The notes beneath the pieces are model-generated. The model searched no databases. It saw only the letters and a program-made list of their open reading frames with translations, and was not told the DNA's origin. From Geminocystis herdmanii PCC 6308 (GTDB taxonomy: Bacteria; Cyanobacteriota; Cyanobacteriia; Cyanobacteriales; Cyanobacteriaceae): a stretch of 64,000 nt of DNA. Where the stretch lies: positions 1,494,382-1,558,381 of the forward strand of contig NZ_CM001775.1 of the NCBI RefSeq assembly GCF_000332235.1. The letters are read 5' to 3'. The position numbers were made by a program, and so were the translations under genes. Every line of letters starts with the position of its first letter. Within the stretch, counting starts at the first letter, position 1. Positions 18,554 to 28,067 of this stretch are shown in pieces.

Positions 18554-21500
18554 ATGTCTCTTTCTTCTGAATTTATTAAACGTCCCGTATTAACAACGGT
18601 TTGCACGATCGTAATTATCCTGATTGGGGTAATCTGTATGGCACTGTTACCCTTAGATAAATTACCGCAAATTGCCCCAAAACAAATATCCGTTAGCGCT
18701 AACTATGTGGGGGCAGATGCCAAAACTACTGTTGATAATGTTACTAGCGTGTTAGAAAGAGAAATTAACGGTACTGCTGACATTCGTTGGATTAGCTCCA
18801 ATACTGCTAATACTGGGCAAAGCAACATTAACGTTAGTTTTCCCGTAGAAATTGACAGTAACACTGCTCAAGTATTAGTACAAAACCGAGTAGCTCAGGC
18901 TCAATCTAGTTTACCCCCCATCGTTAACCAGTCTGGTATTACCACACAACAAGCCTCTCCCAGTGTTACTCTTGCTTACGGTTTTTATTCAGAAAAAGGG
19001 GAAGATGGTAAATATTTATATGATCCAGTATTTTTATTTAACTATCTCGATCGATATTTGTGGAATGAATTAAACAGAATTGAAGGGGTAGGAAATTTAA
19101 ACGCCCTAGGTTCATCTACCTATGCGATGCGCATTTGGGTTGATCCTAACAAACTAGCTGCACGAGGTTTAACCGCTACAGATGTGGTGTCAGCAATTCA
19201 AGAGCAGAACTTTGATATTGGTACAGGGGGGATAGGAAGACTACCGAATCCCGATGACCAACAATTTGAAATTCCTTTAAAAGTACAAGGACGTTTTGTT
19301 AACGAAGAAGAAGCCGAAAATATTGTGGTGAAGGTGGGAGATAATGGTACTTTGATCAGAATTGGGGATATTGGGAGAGCAGAATTAGGGGTTGAAAATT
19401 ATATTACTTTAATTAGCCTTGATGGAGATACTCCTGCCGTTGCTCTAATTATTTATCAGTTACCCGGTAGTAACGCCCTTGATACTGCCAATGCGGTTAA
19501 AGCCAAAATGGAAGAACTAAGAAAATCCTTCCCCCCCGGATATAAAGATGTAATTGTTTTAGATAATACTGAATTTATTGATGCCGCTCTGAAAGATTTA
19601 GTTATTACCTTATTACAAGCGATCGCACTGGTAGTATTAGTTATTTTCGTATTTTTACAAGATTGGCGAACAACTATTATTCCTTCCGTTGCCATTCCTG
19701 TAGCCTTAATTGGTTCGATGATTGCCCTCAAAGCCCTTGGTTTTACCCTCAATCAGTTAACCTTATTCGCTTGTGTATTGGCGACAGGTTTAGTAGTGGA
19801 CGATGGTATTGTAATTGTAGAATCTGTATCCAATAAATTAGCCCAAAGAATGCGCCCCCTTCAAGCGGCTTTTGACTCTATGGATGAATTATTTGGAGCA
19901 GTTATTGCCACATCTGTGGTATTAATGGCGGTATTTATTCCCGTTTCTTTCTTCCCCGGCACAACGGGCATTGTTTATAAACAGTTTGCTTTGACGATCG
20001 CCGCCGCCGTTGTCTTTTCTACTTTCAACGCTTTAACTTTCTCTCCTACCATGTCAGGGATATTGTTAACCGCCCCTAAAAAAACAAAAGGTCCTTTAGG
20101 GGTATTTTTTGAACTATTTAATCGTTTCTTCGATGCTTTTAAAGCAGGATACCGCAATGTAATTACTTTTTTAACGAAGCTCAAAACCTTGATTATGATT
20201 CTTTTTATCAGTGGTTTAATTCTCACGGGATGGATGTATCAAACCATACCACAAGGATTCGTTCCTGAAGAAGATCAAGGATATTTCTTTGTGATTGCTA
20301 CGGCACAACCCGGTGTATCTCTCAACTATACTCAAGAGATTAACAGTAAAATCATGGCAGAAATCATGGAGTTTGAAGAGGTTGATCATGCTATGGCGTT
20401 GACGGGATTTTCCTTCGATGGTATCAACAGTAATCAAGGTTTATTCTTTGTTAAATTAAAGAATTGGGCGGAGAGAGAAGGGGCTAATCATTCCGTATTT
20501 GGGGTTATACGCCGTTTAAACCCGATTTTACGTCAAAAAATTGACAATGCGAGGGTTTTTGCCGTTAATGCTCCTCCTGTGGATGGTTTAAGTAACTTTA
20601 GTGGTTTAGAGCTTTATGTTCAAGATCGTCAGTTATCAGGGATGGATGCTTTAATTGATAATACTCAACGGGTAATTGCCGCCGCTAATCAACGTCCTGA
20701 AATTGCAGGGGCTTTTACGACTTTTACCTTTAATTCTCCTATCTTACAAGCTAATATCGATCGAGAGAAAGTGAAAGCGATGGATGTGGACATTAACGTA
20801 GTTTTATCTAACTTGCAAACCTATCTCGGCGGAAACTTTGTGAATCAGTTTGTCTTAGACGGGCGTTTATATCGAGTTTTCGCTCAAGCTGACAGTGATT
20901 TTCGATCGAATCCCGACGATATTAATAAAATTTATGTTCGTAGTCGTAACGGTGCAATGGTGCAAATGAGTGATATATTAACCCTCGAAGAAAGTACTTA
21001 TCCACCCATCGTTACCAACTATAACGTTTACCCTGCCATCAAAGTTAACGTATCTCCAGCCCAAGGCTATAGCTCAGGACAAATTATCCAAATCATGGAA
21101 GAAGTAGCAAGTGCAACCCTACAACCCGGCTTTGGTTTTGAATGGACAAACACCGCCGCCGAAGAAAAAACCGCAGGAGGGGCGGCTCCGATCGTATTCG
21201 GGTTAGGTTTTGTGATGGTATTCTTAGTATTAGCCTCCCAGTACGAAAGCTATATCGATCCTACCATCATCATGTTAACTGTACCCCTATCGATTTTAGG
21301 AGCATTAGGAGGCATCTGGTTAAGGGTTCAATTCCAAGGCACAGAGAGTATTTGGCCCATTCTCGACAATAATATTTATGTACAAGTAGGGTTAGTAATG
21401 CTCATTGGGATGTCCAGTAAAAACGCCATTCTGATTGTGGAATTTGCCAACCAAGCGCGTACCCTCGGCATGAATATCACCGAAGCCGCCATTTATGCAG

Positions 21501-21805
21501 CTACAGAGCGTTTTCGTCCGATTTTGATGACAACTATCTCCACCCTATTTGGCTTTTTACCCTTATTAGTTGCTACTGGTGCTGGAAGTATTAGCCGTTG
21601 GTCACTAGGTACATCTGTATTCGGTGGGATGATTATTTCCACAATTCTCAGTTTATTATTTGTACCTAACCTTTATATTGTCATCAAGAGTTTTGAACAA
21701 AATATCTTAGAAGGAGACAAAACACCTCGTAAACCAAAGGATGACGACAAAAATGGAGGAAGTCCGAATATTGAACAACCTCCCCCCCTTATTTCTGAAA
21801 ATTAA
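18554..21805 (+). CDS. RND (HAE1/AcrB-type) efflux permease
   Basis: An inner-membrane proton-driven multidrug exporter of 1083 residues. It has twelve membrane helices in two halves with large periplasmic loops. The N-terminus FIKRPVLTTV is typical, and the paired aspartates GLVVDDGIVIVE in helix 4 are the proton relay. GFVPEEDQGYFF starts the second periplasmic half, and SSKNAILIVEFA and ERFRPILMTT lie in the last helices. I chose the ATG at 18554; a TTG at 18497 would add 19 residues that do not fit the family. No membrane-fusion or TolC gene is adjacent, so the partners are elsewhere. Confidence 0.93.
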   Translation: MSLSSEFIKRPVLTTVCTIVIILIGVICMALLPLDKLPQIAPKQISVSANYVGADAKTTVDNVTSVLEREINGTADIRWISSNTANTGQSNINVSFPVEIDSNTAQVLVQNRVAQAQSSLPPIVNQSGITTQQASPSVTLAYGFYSEKGEDGKYLYDPVFLFNYLDRYLWNELNRIEGVGNLNALGSSTYAMRIWVDPNKLAARGLTATDVVSAIQEQNFDIGTGGIGRLPNPDDQQFEIPLKVQGRFVNEEEAENIVVKVGDNGTLIRIGDIGRAELGVENYITLISLDGDTPAVALIIYQLPGSNALDTANAVKAKMEELRKSFPPGYKDVIVLDNTEFIDAALKDLVITLLQAIALVVLVIFVFLQDWRTTIIPSVAIPVALIGSMIALKALGFTLNQLTLFACVLATGLVVDDGIVIVESVSNKLAQRMRPLQAAFDSMDELFGAVIATSVVLMAVFIPVSFFPGTTGIVYKQFALTIAAAVVFSTFNALTFSPTMSGILLTAPKKTKGPLGVFFELFNRFFDAFKAGYRNVITFLTKLKTLIMILFISGLILTGWMYQTIPQGFVPEEDQGYFFVIATAQPGVSLNYTQEINSKIMAEIMEFEEVDHAMALTGFSFDGINSNQGLFFVKLKNWAEREGANHSVFGVIRRLNPILRQKIDNARVFAVNAPPVDGLSNFSGLELYVQDRQLSGMDALIDNTQRVIAAANQRPEIAGAFTTFTFNSPILQANIDREKVKAMDVDINVVLSNLQTYLGGNFVNQFVLDGRLYRVFAQADSDFRSNPDDINKIYVRSRNGAMVQMSDILTLEESTYPPIVTNYNVYPAIKVNVSPAQGYSSGQIIQIMEEVASATLQPGFGFEWTNTAAEEKTAGGAAPIVFGLGFVMVFLVLASQYESYIDPTIIMLTVPLSILGALGGIWLRVQFQGTESIWPILDNNIYVQVGLVMLIGMSSKNAILIVEFANQARTLGMNITEAAIYAATERFRPILMTTISTLFGFLPLLVATGAGSISRWSLGTSVFGGMIISTILSLLFVPNLYIVIKSFEQNILEGDKTPRKPKDDDKNGGSPNIEQPPPLISEN

Positions 21806-22344
21806 GGCTTAAAAAAGGTGTTAGAAGCTGTTATATAAAACTTACTCATAGTTACCTATGACGTTTACTTCTTGCTTCTACCAGTCAAGTCGGCTTGATA
21901 CTGTCCACAAGCGTTGATTCGGGTGTAACCCACCCTACTTTTATTATTCTAATTAATTGATTAATCTTGAATAATAACTAATTTTTTATTTAATTTAATC
22001 TTTAAATTAAATAGTTTTAACAGTCTTGGTTATCGACTTCATTAAAAGCTAACATATTTTAAAAAAAATGTCAACCTTTATCCCGTGAGTAGGTATAAAC
22101 AACTATAATAAACTATTAGTTAACAGTTAAAAGCTCTTTGAAAAGCACGGTTTTTTCAAAGTCGGGGTAGAATTAAATTTCATTGCTAATAGCTTAACTC
22201 TACTAAAGTGAGTTCGATTCTTCTTCTTAGGTAGGCTAAGTGAGTAAGCAAAATTAATTTTGCACAAGTACTTAAGAACTAATTCAAAATCTTTTTTGGA
22301 GAAGTCTATTATCCAATATCCACTATTCACTATTTATTGAGGCT
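21806..22344. other. Spacer without recognised gene
   Basis: AT-rich. A minus-strand frame at 22127-22330 has no recognisable features. GGGTGTAACCCACCC near 21918 forms a small stem shortly after the RND gene. The rest, including the region just before mreC, shows nothing definite. Confidence 0.4.
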
Positions 22345-23097
22345 TTGAAATTAATTTATCGTTGGTGGCAAAAATATGGCAGTCAATTAGTCTTCGGGCT
22401 AATTAGTATCTTTATGGCGTGGTTAGTTTATTATACTCAGGGTACATTAATTTCTGAGATGTTATATCGTCTTTCTCCTTCTTGGTTATTGTACCCTCAA
22501 ATCGATCGACAGGCATTATATGAACAACGTACCATTGAGGAATTGAGTAATAAAATTGTAGCTTTAGAAACCCAAAATCAAAATCTCAAAAAAATTATTC
22601 AGTATCAGGAAAAGTCTTCTGATTCTTTGATTCCGGCGAGGGTTATCGGTAGAAGTGCAGATGCTTGGTGGCAAATTGTGACGATCGATGTGGGTAATAA
22701 TAAAGGTATTAAACCTAATCATGTGGTGATGAGTGTCGGGGGATTGGTAGGAAAAGTTATTAATGTAACTGCAAATACTAGCAGAGTTTTATTGATTAGC
22801 GATTATAACAGTCGTGTGGGTGCAACGGTTGTCAGAAAGGGCTATCAAGGTTTTATTAAAGGGCAAGGCACTCCCGTTGGTTTAATGGAGTTTTACGCTA
22901 AAGTTGCGGATGTGAAAGTGGGAGATGTGGTGACAACTTCTAATATAAGCAGTATTTTTCCCCCTGATATTCCCATTGGTAAGGTAACTTCGATCGATCT
23001 TAACAAAAGTCCAGCCCCAGAGGCACAAATTGAGTTTACTGCACCTATTGATTTTTTAGACTGGGTAGTGGTAGATTTAACGGAAAAACCTCAATAA
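22345..23097 (+). CDS. mreC: Rod shape-determining protein MreC
   Basis: A 250-residue bitopic protein: a short cytoplasmic N-terminus (RWWQKYG), one membrane helix at about 15-30, a coiled coil at about 62-90 (EQRTIEELSNKIVALETQNQ) and a periplasmic beta domain with RVIGRSADAWW, DVGNNKGI and VGDVVTTSN blocks. It scaffolds the elongasome with MreB, PBP2 and RodA. The start is a TTG, since no in-frame ATG precedes the conserved RWW region. mreB and mreD are not beside it, unlike the usual operon. PBP2 (35.4 kb) is in the same window. Confidence 0.9.
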   Translation: MKLIYRWWQKYGSQLVFGLISIFMAWLVYYTQGTLISEMLYRLSPSWLLYPQIDRQALYEQRTIEELSNKIVALETQNQNLKKIIQYQEKSSDSLIPARVIGRSADAWWQIVTIDVGNNKGIKPNHVVMSVGGLVGKVINVTANTSRVLLISDYNSRVGATVVRKGYQGFIKGQGTPVGLMEFYAKVADVKVGDVVTTSNISSIFPPDIPIGKVTSIDLNKSPAPEAQIEFTAPIDFLDWVVVDLTEKPQ

Positions 23098-23197
23098 TTA
23101 GGGGTTGTTGAAAAAGTTTTATAATGATAAAGACTTTAGATTATCTTAATGACATTTTTATTAATCTTAAATTTTCTCTAATTCGATCGAACCTATA

Positions 23198-24091
23198 ATG
23201 AAATTTTATACCCTTGACGTTTTCACCGATAAACCCTTTACAGGCAATCAATTAGCTGTATTTCCCCACAGTGAAGGGTTATCTTCCAAAACTATGAGAA
23301 AAATTGCAAGGGAATTTAACTTCTCCGAGACAGTATTTGTTTTTCCTCCTAGCAACCCTCAAGCCAACTTTGACTTAAGAATCTTTACTCCAGCAGGTGA
23401 AATTCCCTTTGCAGGACATCCTACCATTGGCACAGCCTTTCTGTTAGCATATTTGGGTATGGTACACTTAACCGATGATACCACCGAAATTATTTTACAT
23501 GAAGGAGTTGGTAATGTTCCTGTTACTATTTATAGTCAATATAACGAAGCTCTCGCCACAGAATTAAGTGCCCCTAATCCTCCTGAATTTTACCCTGATA
23601 TTCCCTCAAAATTAGCTTTAGCTGAGGTTTTATCCTTATCAGAAGCGGATTTAAGCGATAAATATACACCTCAAGGAGTTTCCTGCGGTTTACCCTTTCT
23701 CATTATTCCTCTTAATAGTTTATCCGCCTTGAAAAAAGCACAACTTAACTTAATCCATTGGCAAAAAACCTTATCTAATCATATCGCTCCTCATATTTAT
23801 CCTTGTTATCAAGTAGAGGAATTTCAATGGCAAGTGAGAATGTTTGCCCCTAGTTTAAATATATCAGAAGACCCAGCAACAGGTTCGGCGGCTACTGCTT
23901 TTGCCGGTTATTTAGCGACTTATCAACCTGAAAAAGATGGTAATTGGCAATGGTTAATTGAGCAAGGTTTAGAAATTAATCGCCCTAGTAAAATTATAGC
24001 CAGTGCCTCTAAACAAGATCATCAAATTACTCAAATCAAAGTCAGGGGAGAGTCAGTCGTTATCACCGAAGGAGTTTTGGTAACAAAATAA
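23198..24091 (+). CDS. PhzF-family isomerase
   Basis: A 297-residue protein with the diaminopimelate-epimerase-like two-domain fold of PhzF/YddE. It has DVFTDKPFTGNQLAVF at residues 8-23, the catalytic Glu region FNFSETVFV near 45, FTPAGEIPFAGHPTIG near 66 and EDPATGSAA near 224. Members catalyse proton shifts on small cyclic substrates; the substrate here is unknown, and no phenazine genes are nearby. A hairpin follows the stop codon. Confidence 0.9.
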   Translation: MKFYTLDVFTDKPFTGNQLAVFPHSEGLSSKTMRKIAREFNFSETVFVFPPSNPQANFDLRIFTPAGEIPFAGHPTIGTAFLLAYLGMVHLTDDTTEIILHEGVGNVPVTIYSQYNEALATELSAPNPPEFYPDIPSKLALAEVLSLSEADLSDKYTPQGVSCGLPFLIIPLNSLSALKKAQLNLIHWQKTLSNHIAPHIYPCYQVEEFQWQVRMFAPSLNISEDPATGSAATAFAGYLATYQPEKDGNWQWLIEQGLEINRPSKIIASASKQDHQITQIKVRGESVVITEGVLVTK

Positions 24092-24101
24092 TTAGGGATT
24101 G

Positions 24102-24122
24102 CCTCATAGTCTTTTGATGAGG
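24102..24122 (+). terminator. Gene-end hairpin after the PhzF-like gene
   Basis: CCTCAT and ATGAGG form a 6-bp stem with a 9-base loop. Related sequences follow dnaJ (4589) and chlG (57542). There is no clear U-run, so it may be a repeat family rather than a classic terminator. Confidence 0.45.
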
Positions 24123-24468
24123 ATAGGTATCGGAAAGGGTGTTAGGTATTAGGTTAAAGAATGAAAAATCAAGGTTTTGATGCTTTGCATAATATAAAAA
24201 AATATAGAGATATTATTAAAAATAAGGTCAAAAGTGTCGAATTTTTGAATAAAAATCCTTATAATTTAATTTTATAAATTTTAATTAATTTCGATCGAAT
24301 TTTAACAATTATTAAATATTTAGGTAAAATCAAATAATTATCAATCATTTGAAAAATGCTGTTATTTATCCATAATAAATTATCAAATATTTTATTTATT
24401 GGGATATACTTGTATAACAAGTCAATGTTAGTATAAACTATAATTTTAATTTGTAAAATAGACACATC
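24123..24468. other. AT-rich spacer upstream of the ExbB-like gene
   Basis: Contains a short GGTGTTAGGTATTAGG heptamer run at about 24137 and otherwise very AT-rich sequence. The promoter of the ExbB/ExbD-like pair should lie here, but no box stands out. Confidence 0.4.
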
Positions 24469-25905
24469 ATGGCTCAAATAAAAGTGCATAGTCGCCAAGA
24501 ATTAGACATCAACTTTATTACGGTTTTTATTGGTGCATTAGTATTAACAATTCTAATTTATGTTTTGTTTTTACCCTTCAAAGAAACCTATATAGGTATA
24601 TTATTATTTGAAAGAGGTTTGACTCAATATGTAACAGTTTTTTTTGCATCTTTAGTCATAGTAATTACCATTAATAAATTTTTAACAATTACTAAAGAAA
24701 CGAAAATTTTAAAAAAAATGGGATTACCTGAAAATCTTATTTTTGATGATCATAAATCTTTACAATTAGCTAATTTACAAGAAGATTTTGCTCGTACCCC
24801 AACCATGATTACCAGTCGATTAAGTCGTATCTTAAATGCTTATATTCTCTCAGGTAGTCGTAAAATAGTCACAGAATTAGCCTTAGATGATAGCTCATTT
24901 TATCTCAGTGCTTCCGAATCTTCCTATGCTTTACCCAGAATTTTAGTGTGGGCGATTCCCTTATTAGGGTTTATTGGTACTGTATTGGGTATTAGTAGCG
25001 CTGTTAATGGTTTTTCGGGTTTTCTTGATAATACTGCCGAAATTGACCAAATAAAAGAGGGTATCGGCACTGTCACCAGTGGCTTGGCAGTGGCTTTTGA
25101 TACCACTTTATTAGCGCTTCTTCTCAGTGTGGTTGTAATGATTCCTTTAGTTTTGATAGAAAAGATGGAATCAGAATTATTATTAGCAACGGAAATTTAC
25201 ATTAATGATCATATTTTACCTCGTTTAAAAGAGAATAATGAACAGGAAAAATCTATCTTAAATAGTGATACTTTAATTCAAACAGTTACCAATGCTATTA
25301 ATAATAAATTACCTTCAAAAGAGGAATTAATTCAACCGATAAAAGATGCTTTACCTACTCCTCAAGAATTGATTAATCCAGTGGAAATTTATGCTAAAGA
25401 AGCTGCTCAAAATTTAGTATCAGAATTTATTGAACAATTCCAACAAATAAAAGTACAAGAAACGACTTTAATTGATAGTATTAAAGAGATTAATCAGGTT
25501 ATTTTGCTCGATCGAGATAATTTTGTCAATAGTTTTGGACAACAAAATGCTTTAAATCAGTCTATTATCACTAATATTAAAGAATTAGTGGATTTAGTTA
25601 GGGAAAATAATCAGGCTAATGATAATAGTTTACACGATCGAACTCAAGTTATTAGTAATGAATTAAGTAAAGCCGCATTAAGCCTAGAAGAAAAAGTAAT
25701 TTCCTTAGAAAAATCTAGTGCCAAAATTGGCGAACTTCATCAGTTACAATCTAGTTTAGAAAAAGTAGTGCAAGTGTTAAATAATATTGGTGAAATGCAG
25801 AAAACTTTAGTTAATATGCAAGATAAAATTGAACTTTTACAACCTGCCTTACAAGATTTAAGTAAACCTAGAGTGATTCGTTTAGTTGAACAAATTGAGC
25901 AATAA
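24469..25905 (+). CDS. MotA/TolQ/ExbB-family ion-channel protein with long helical tail
   Basis: A 478-residue protein. There are four predicted membrane segments, at about residues 15-37, 52-72, 150-185 and 198-232. The last two carry the ExbB/TolQ signatures GFIGTVLGI and TSGLAVAFDTTLLALLL, whose Thr/Ser line the proton path in the family. After residue 235 comes a long, probably cytoplasmic, alpha-helical region with coiled-coil character to the end, far longer than TolQ or ExbB. The next gene encodes a small one-helix partner. Together they should form a 5:2 stator-like motor. ZorA of Zorya defence systems has a comparable long tail, but no ZorB, C or D homologue follows. Confidence 0.8.
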   Translation: MAQIKVHSRQELDINFITVFIGALVLTILIYVLFLPFKETYIGILLFERGLTQYVTVFFASLVIVITINKFLTITKETKILKKMGLPENLIFDDHKSLQLANLQEDFARTPTMITSRLSRILNAYILSGSRKIVTELALDDSSFYLSASESSYALPRILVWAIPLLGFIGTVLGISSAVNGFSGFLDNTAEIDQIKEGIGTVTSGLAVAFDTTLLALLLSVVVMIPLVLIEKMESELLLATEIYINDHILPRLKENNEQEKSILNSDTLIQTVTNAINNKLPSKEELIQPIKDALPTPQELINPVEIYAKEAAQNLVSEFIEQFQQIKVQETTLIDSIKEINQVILLDRDNFVNSFGQQNALNQSIITNIKELVDLVRENNQANDNSLHDRTQVISNELSKAALSLEEKVISLEKSSAKIGELHQLQSSLEKVVQVLNNIGEMQKTLVNMQDKIELLQPALQDLSKPRVIRLVEQIEQ

Positions 25906-25991
25906 AAATGTGTTAAAAGGTTTTAGGTTTTAGGTAAATTTGGGGTAATTAATTTTAAAATATCAACAAAAAATTATCTAATTAATAAAAT

Positions 25992-26441
25992 ATGAGAAGA
26001 CGATCGAAATCGAATAAAGTAGAATTAGAATTATTCCCATTTTTATCAGTATTAGCTTGTACTATTGGTAGTTTAATTTTACTAATTATTGTGGTTAGTA
26101 CAGAAACATTAAATGACAATCCAGAAGTAACAATTATTGCCAAAAGTGAAGGGGGATTTAATCAGAAAAAACAACCTCGTTATATTGAATGTAAAGAAGA
26201 TGGAATTGTTATCTATCCTAGTCAAGAATTTGTTTCTAAAAATGAGATGAATAAACCTAATTCTAAACTAGCTAAGTTTATCAAAGAAATTAAACAAAAT
26301 AAAGATAAAGAATATATTATAGTAGCAGTTCGACCTAGTGGCATAGAAGTTTTTGATACCCTAAGGGATATAATTATGAAAGAAGAAATTGATATAGGTT
26401 ACGAGCCCATAGAAGAAGATTGGATTTTAAAATTTGAGTAA
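25992..26441 (+). CDS. ExbD/TolR-like small partner of the ExbB-like protein
   Basis: A 149-residue protein with a basic N-terminus (MRRRSKSNKVELELF), one membrane helix at about 17-37 (FPFLSVLACTIGSLILLIIV) and a C-terminal domain of about 100 residues. Position, topology and the FPFLS.LAC.IG motif place it as the ExbD/TolR counterpart. The membrane aspartate that carries protons in ExbD (FIDV) is replaced here by Ser (FLSV). There is no OmpA-type peptidoglycan-binding domain. It lies 86 bases after its partner; its stop abuts the stop of the convergent rmlD gene with no gap. Confidence 0.7.
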   Translation: MRRRSKSNKVELELFPFLSVLACTIGSLILLIIVVSTETLNDNPEVTIIAKSEGGFNQKKQPRYIECKEDGIVIYPSQEFVSKNEMNKPNSKLAKFIKEIKQNKDKEYIIVAVRPSGIEVFDTLRDIIMKEEIDIGYEPIEEDWILKFE

Positions 26442-27335
26442 CTAATCTTCATTATCATTAATAGTTTTATGGAAATATTTAGCTAAAGAATCTTGCCAAT
26501 AACTAGGAATAAAATCTAAATCTTGACTAATTTTTTTTGTACTTAAAACAGAATAAGCTGGACGTTTTGCTGGGGTAGGATATTCAGAAGTGTTAATAGG
26601 TAATATCTCTTTTACTTTTAAATTATAGTCTAATTTTTGAGCATATTTAAAAATATTTATTGCAAAATCATACCAACTGCATACACCTAAATTAGTAAAA
26701 TGATAAACTTTTTGACTATTTTTTTCATCATAAAATTGAGTAATTAACTTATTAATAACTAAAGCTATATCTTCCCCATAGGTAGGGCAACCAACTTGAT
26801 CTATTACTACTTTTATTTGTTCTCTTTCTTTCCCTAATCTTATCATAGTTTTCAAAAAATTTCCTTTCCCATAAATACCATAAACCCAAGCAGTTCTTAG
26901 AATGATATAATTATCGCTATTATTTTTTATATTTGCTTCTCCTAATAATTTACTTTTACCGTAAATACCTAAAGGATTAGTTAAATCTGTTTCTAAATAG
27001 GGAGTATTTGCTTTACCATCAAAAACATAATCAGTGGAAATATGAATAAATTTTGCTTTAATTTTATTACTTTCTTCGGCGATTATTTTAGGCACGATCG
27101 AGTTTATTTGGTAAGCTAAATCAGGTTGAGATTCGGCTTTATCTACCGCCGTATAAGCAGAAGCATTGACAATAATATTTGGTTTTATTTCGTGGATAGT
27201 TTGCCTAATTTTATCATCATTAGTTAAATCAACGAGAGTTCGATCGAGCTTAATTAATTGTCCAATATTTGGTAAAGTATAAGTTAATTCTGTGCCAACT
27301 TGTCCAAGACTCCCAAACAATAAAATTTTAGTCAT
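26442..27335 (-). CDS. rfbD: dTDP-4-dehydrorhamnose reductase
   Basis: The last step of dTDP-L-rhamnose synthesis, NAD(P)H-dependent. A 297-residue extended short-chain dehydrogenase with the nucleotide motif FGSLGQVG at residues 6-13, NASAYTAVD near 65, ISTDYVFDG near 103 and the catalytic YGKSKLLGE near 128. The ATG at 27335 is preferred to an upstream TTG that adds seven odd residues. The other rhamnose genes (rfbA, B, C) are not in the window. It is convergent with the ExbD-like gene. Confidence 0.9.
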   Translation of the reverse strand: MTKILLFGSLGQVGTELTYTLPNIGQLIKLDRTLVDLTNDDKIRQTIHEIKPNIIVNASAYTAVDKAESQPDLAYQINSIVPKIIAEESNKIKAKFIHISTDYVFDGKANTPYLETDLTNPLGIYGKSKLLGEANIKNNSDNYIILRTAWVYGIYGKGNFLKTMIRLGKEREQIKVVIDQVGCPTYGEDIALVINKLITQFYDEKNSQKVYHFTNLGVCSWYDFAINIFKYAQKLDYNLKVKEILPINTSEYPTPAKRPAYSVLSTKKISQDLDFIPSYWQDSLAKYFHKTINDNED

Positions 27336-27410
27336 AATTATTAATAAAATAAACAAATTAGAAATTTCTTAGGTACAATAAAAAAATCAAGATCAAAATT
27401 TTGTCAATGT

Positions 27411-27650
27411 ATGAAAATTTTAGCAAAAAAAAGAACTCGATGGAAATTATCTCAAGGTTATTCGTGGGAGTTAGGGATATTTCTACTATTGGGGTTATCT
27501 ATATTTTGTCTCAATTCCTTTTTAGAACTTAATTATTTTCTGAAAAATTATCTCTTGATTTTAGAAATTCAGAGTTCGATCGTCATTGTTTATTTTACCA
27601 TGATGAAGTTAAGAAAAATCAAAAAAAGTAAAAAATATTTACAAAATTAG
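27411..27650 (+). CDS. Small membrane protein, unknown
   Basis: A 79-residue protein with two predicted helices (about 21-38 and 45-66), a basic N-terminus (KILAKKRTRWKLS) and a lysine-rich end. It has its own ATG and sits 43 bases before the TM2 gene on the same strand. No family recognised; coding status is supported by composition and position only. Confidence 0.5.
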   Translation: MKILAKKRTRWKLSQGYSWELGIFLLLGLSIFCLNSFLELNYFLKNYLLILEIQSSIVIVYFTMMKLRKIKKSKKYLQN

Positions 27651-27693
27651 TAACTAACCTTTTATTAAGTAAATTGAAAGATAAATAATTAAG

Positions 27694-28041
27694 ATGAAAA
27701 ATAAAAATGTCGCTATTCTTTTAACCTTTTTTCTTGGTTATATAGGTATCCATAAATTTTATTTAGGTAATAATTTTGCAGGAGTTTTATATCTATTATT
27801 TTCATGGACTTTTATCCCTGCATTATTATCAATTTTTGATTTTATTGGGTTATTATTAATGTCAGATCAAACTTTTAATGCTCAATATAATTTAGGCGGT
27901 ACATCATTTAATCCAGCATATTTACCACCTAAAACAGAGAGTATGAAAACTTTATCTGAACTTAAAAAACTTTATGATCAAGGTATCATAACTGCGGAAG
28001 AATACGAAGAAAAAAGAAGAAAATTTTTAGATTCCATATAA
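27694..28041 (+). CDS. TM2-domain protein with C-terminal SHOCT motif
   Basis: A 115-residue protein. The TM2 domain (residues 1-55) has the typical LTFFLGYIGIHKFYLGNNFAG hairpin split into two helices around a short turn. The C-terminal 30 residues (LSELKKLYDQGIITAEEYEE) form a SHOCT oligomerisation motif. Its role is unknown. It is flanked by two other small membrane-protein genes on the same strand, 26 bases before the next. Confidence 0.85.
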   Translation: MKNKNVAILLTFFLGYIGIHKFYLGNNFAGVLYLLFSWTFIPALLSIFDFIGLLLMSDQTFNAQYNLGGTSFNPAYLPPKTESMKTLSELKKLYDQGIITAEEYEEKRRKFLDSI

Positions 28042-28067
28042 AATTTAGTCAAAAAAAATAAAGTATT

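Noticed and set aside
22195-22250. tRNA-like GTTCGATTC stretch
   Set aside because: No acceptor stem or cloverleaf can be built around it.
22127-22330. 67-codon minus-strand frame upstream of mreC
   Set aside because: Overlaps repeat-like sequence, has no recognisable domain and no plausible ribosome-binding site; likely chance.
24469-26441. Zorya phage-defence system
   Set aside because: The ExbB-like protein has a ZorA-like long tail, but the partner lacks the OmpA-type domain of ZorB and no ZorC/D/E helicase or nuclease gene follows.
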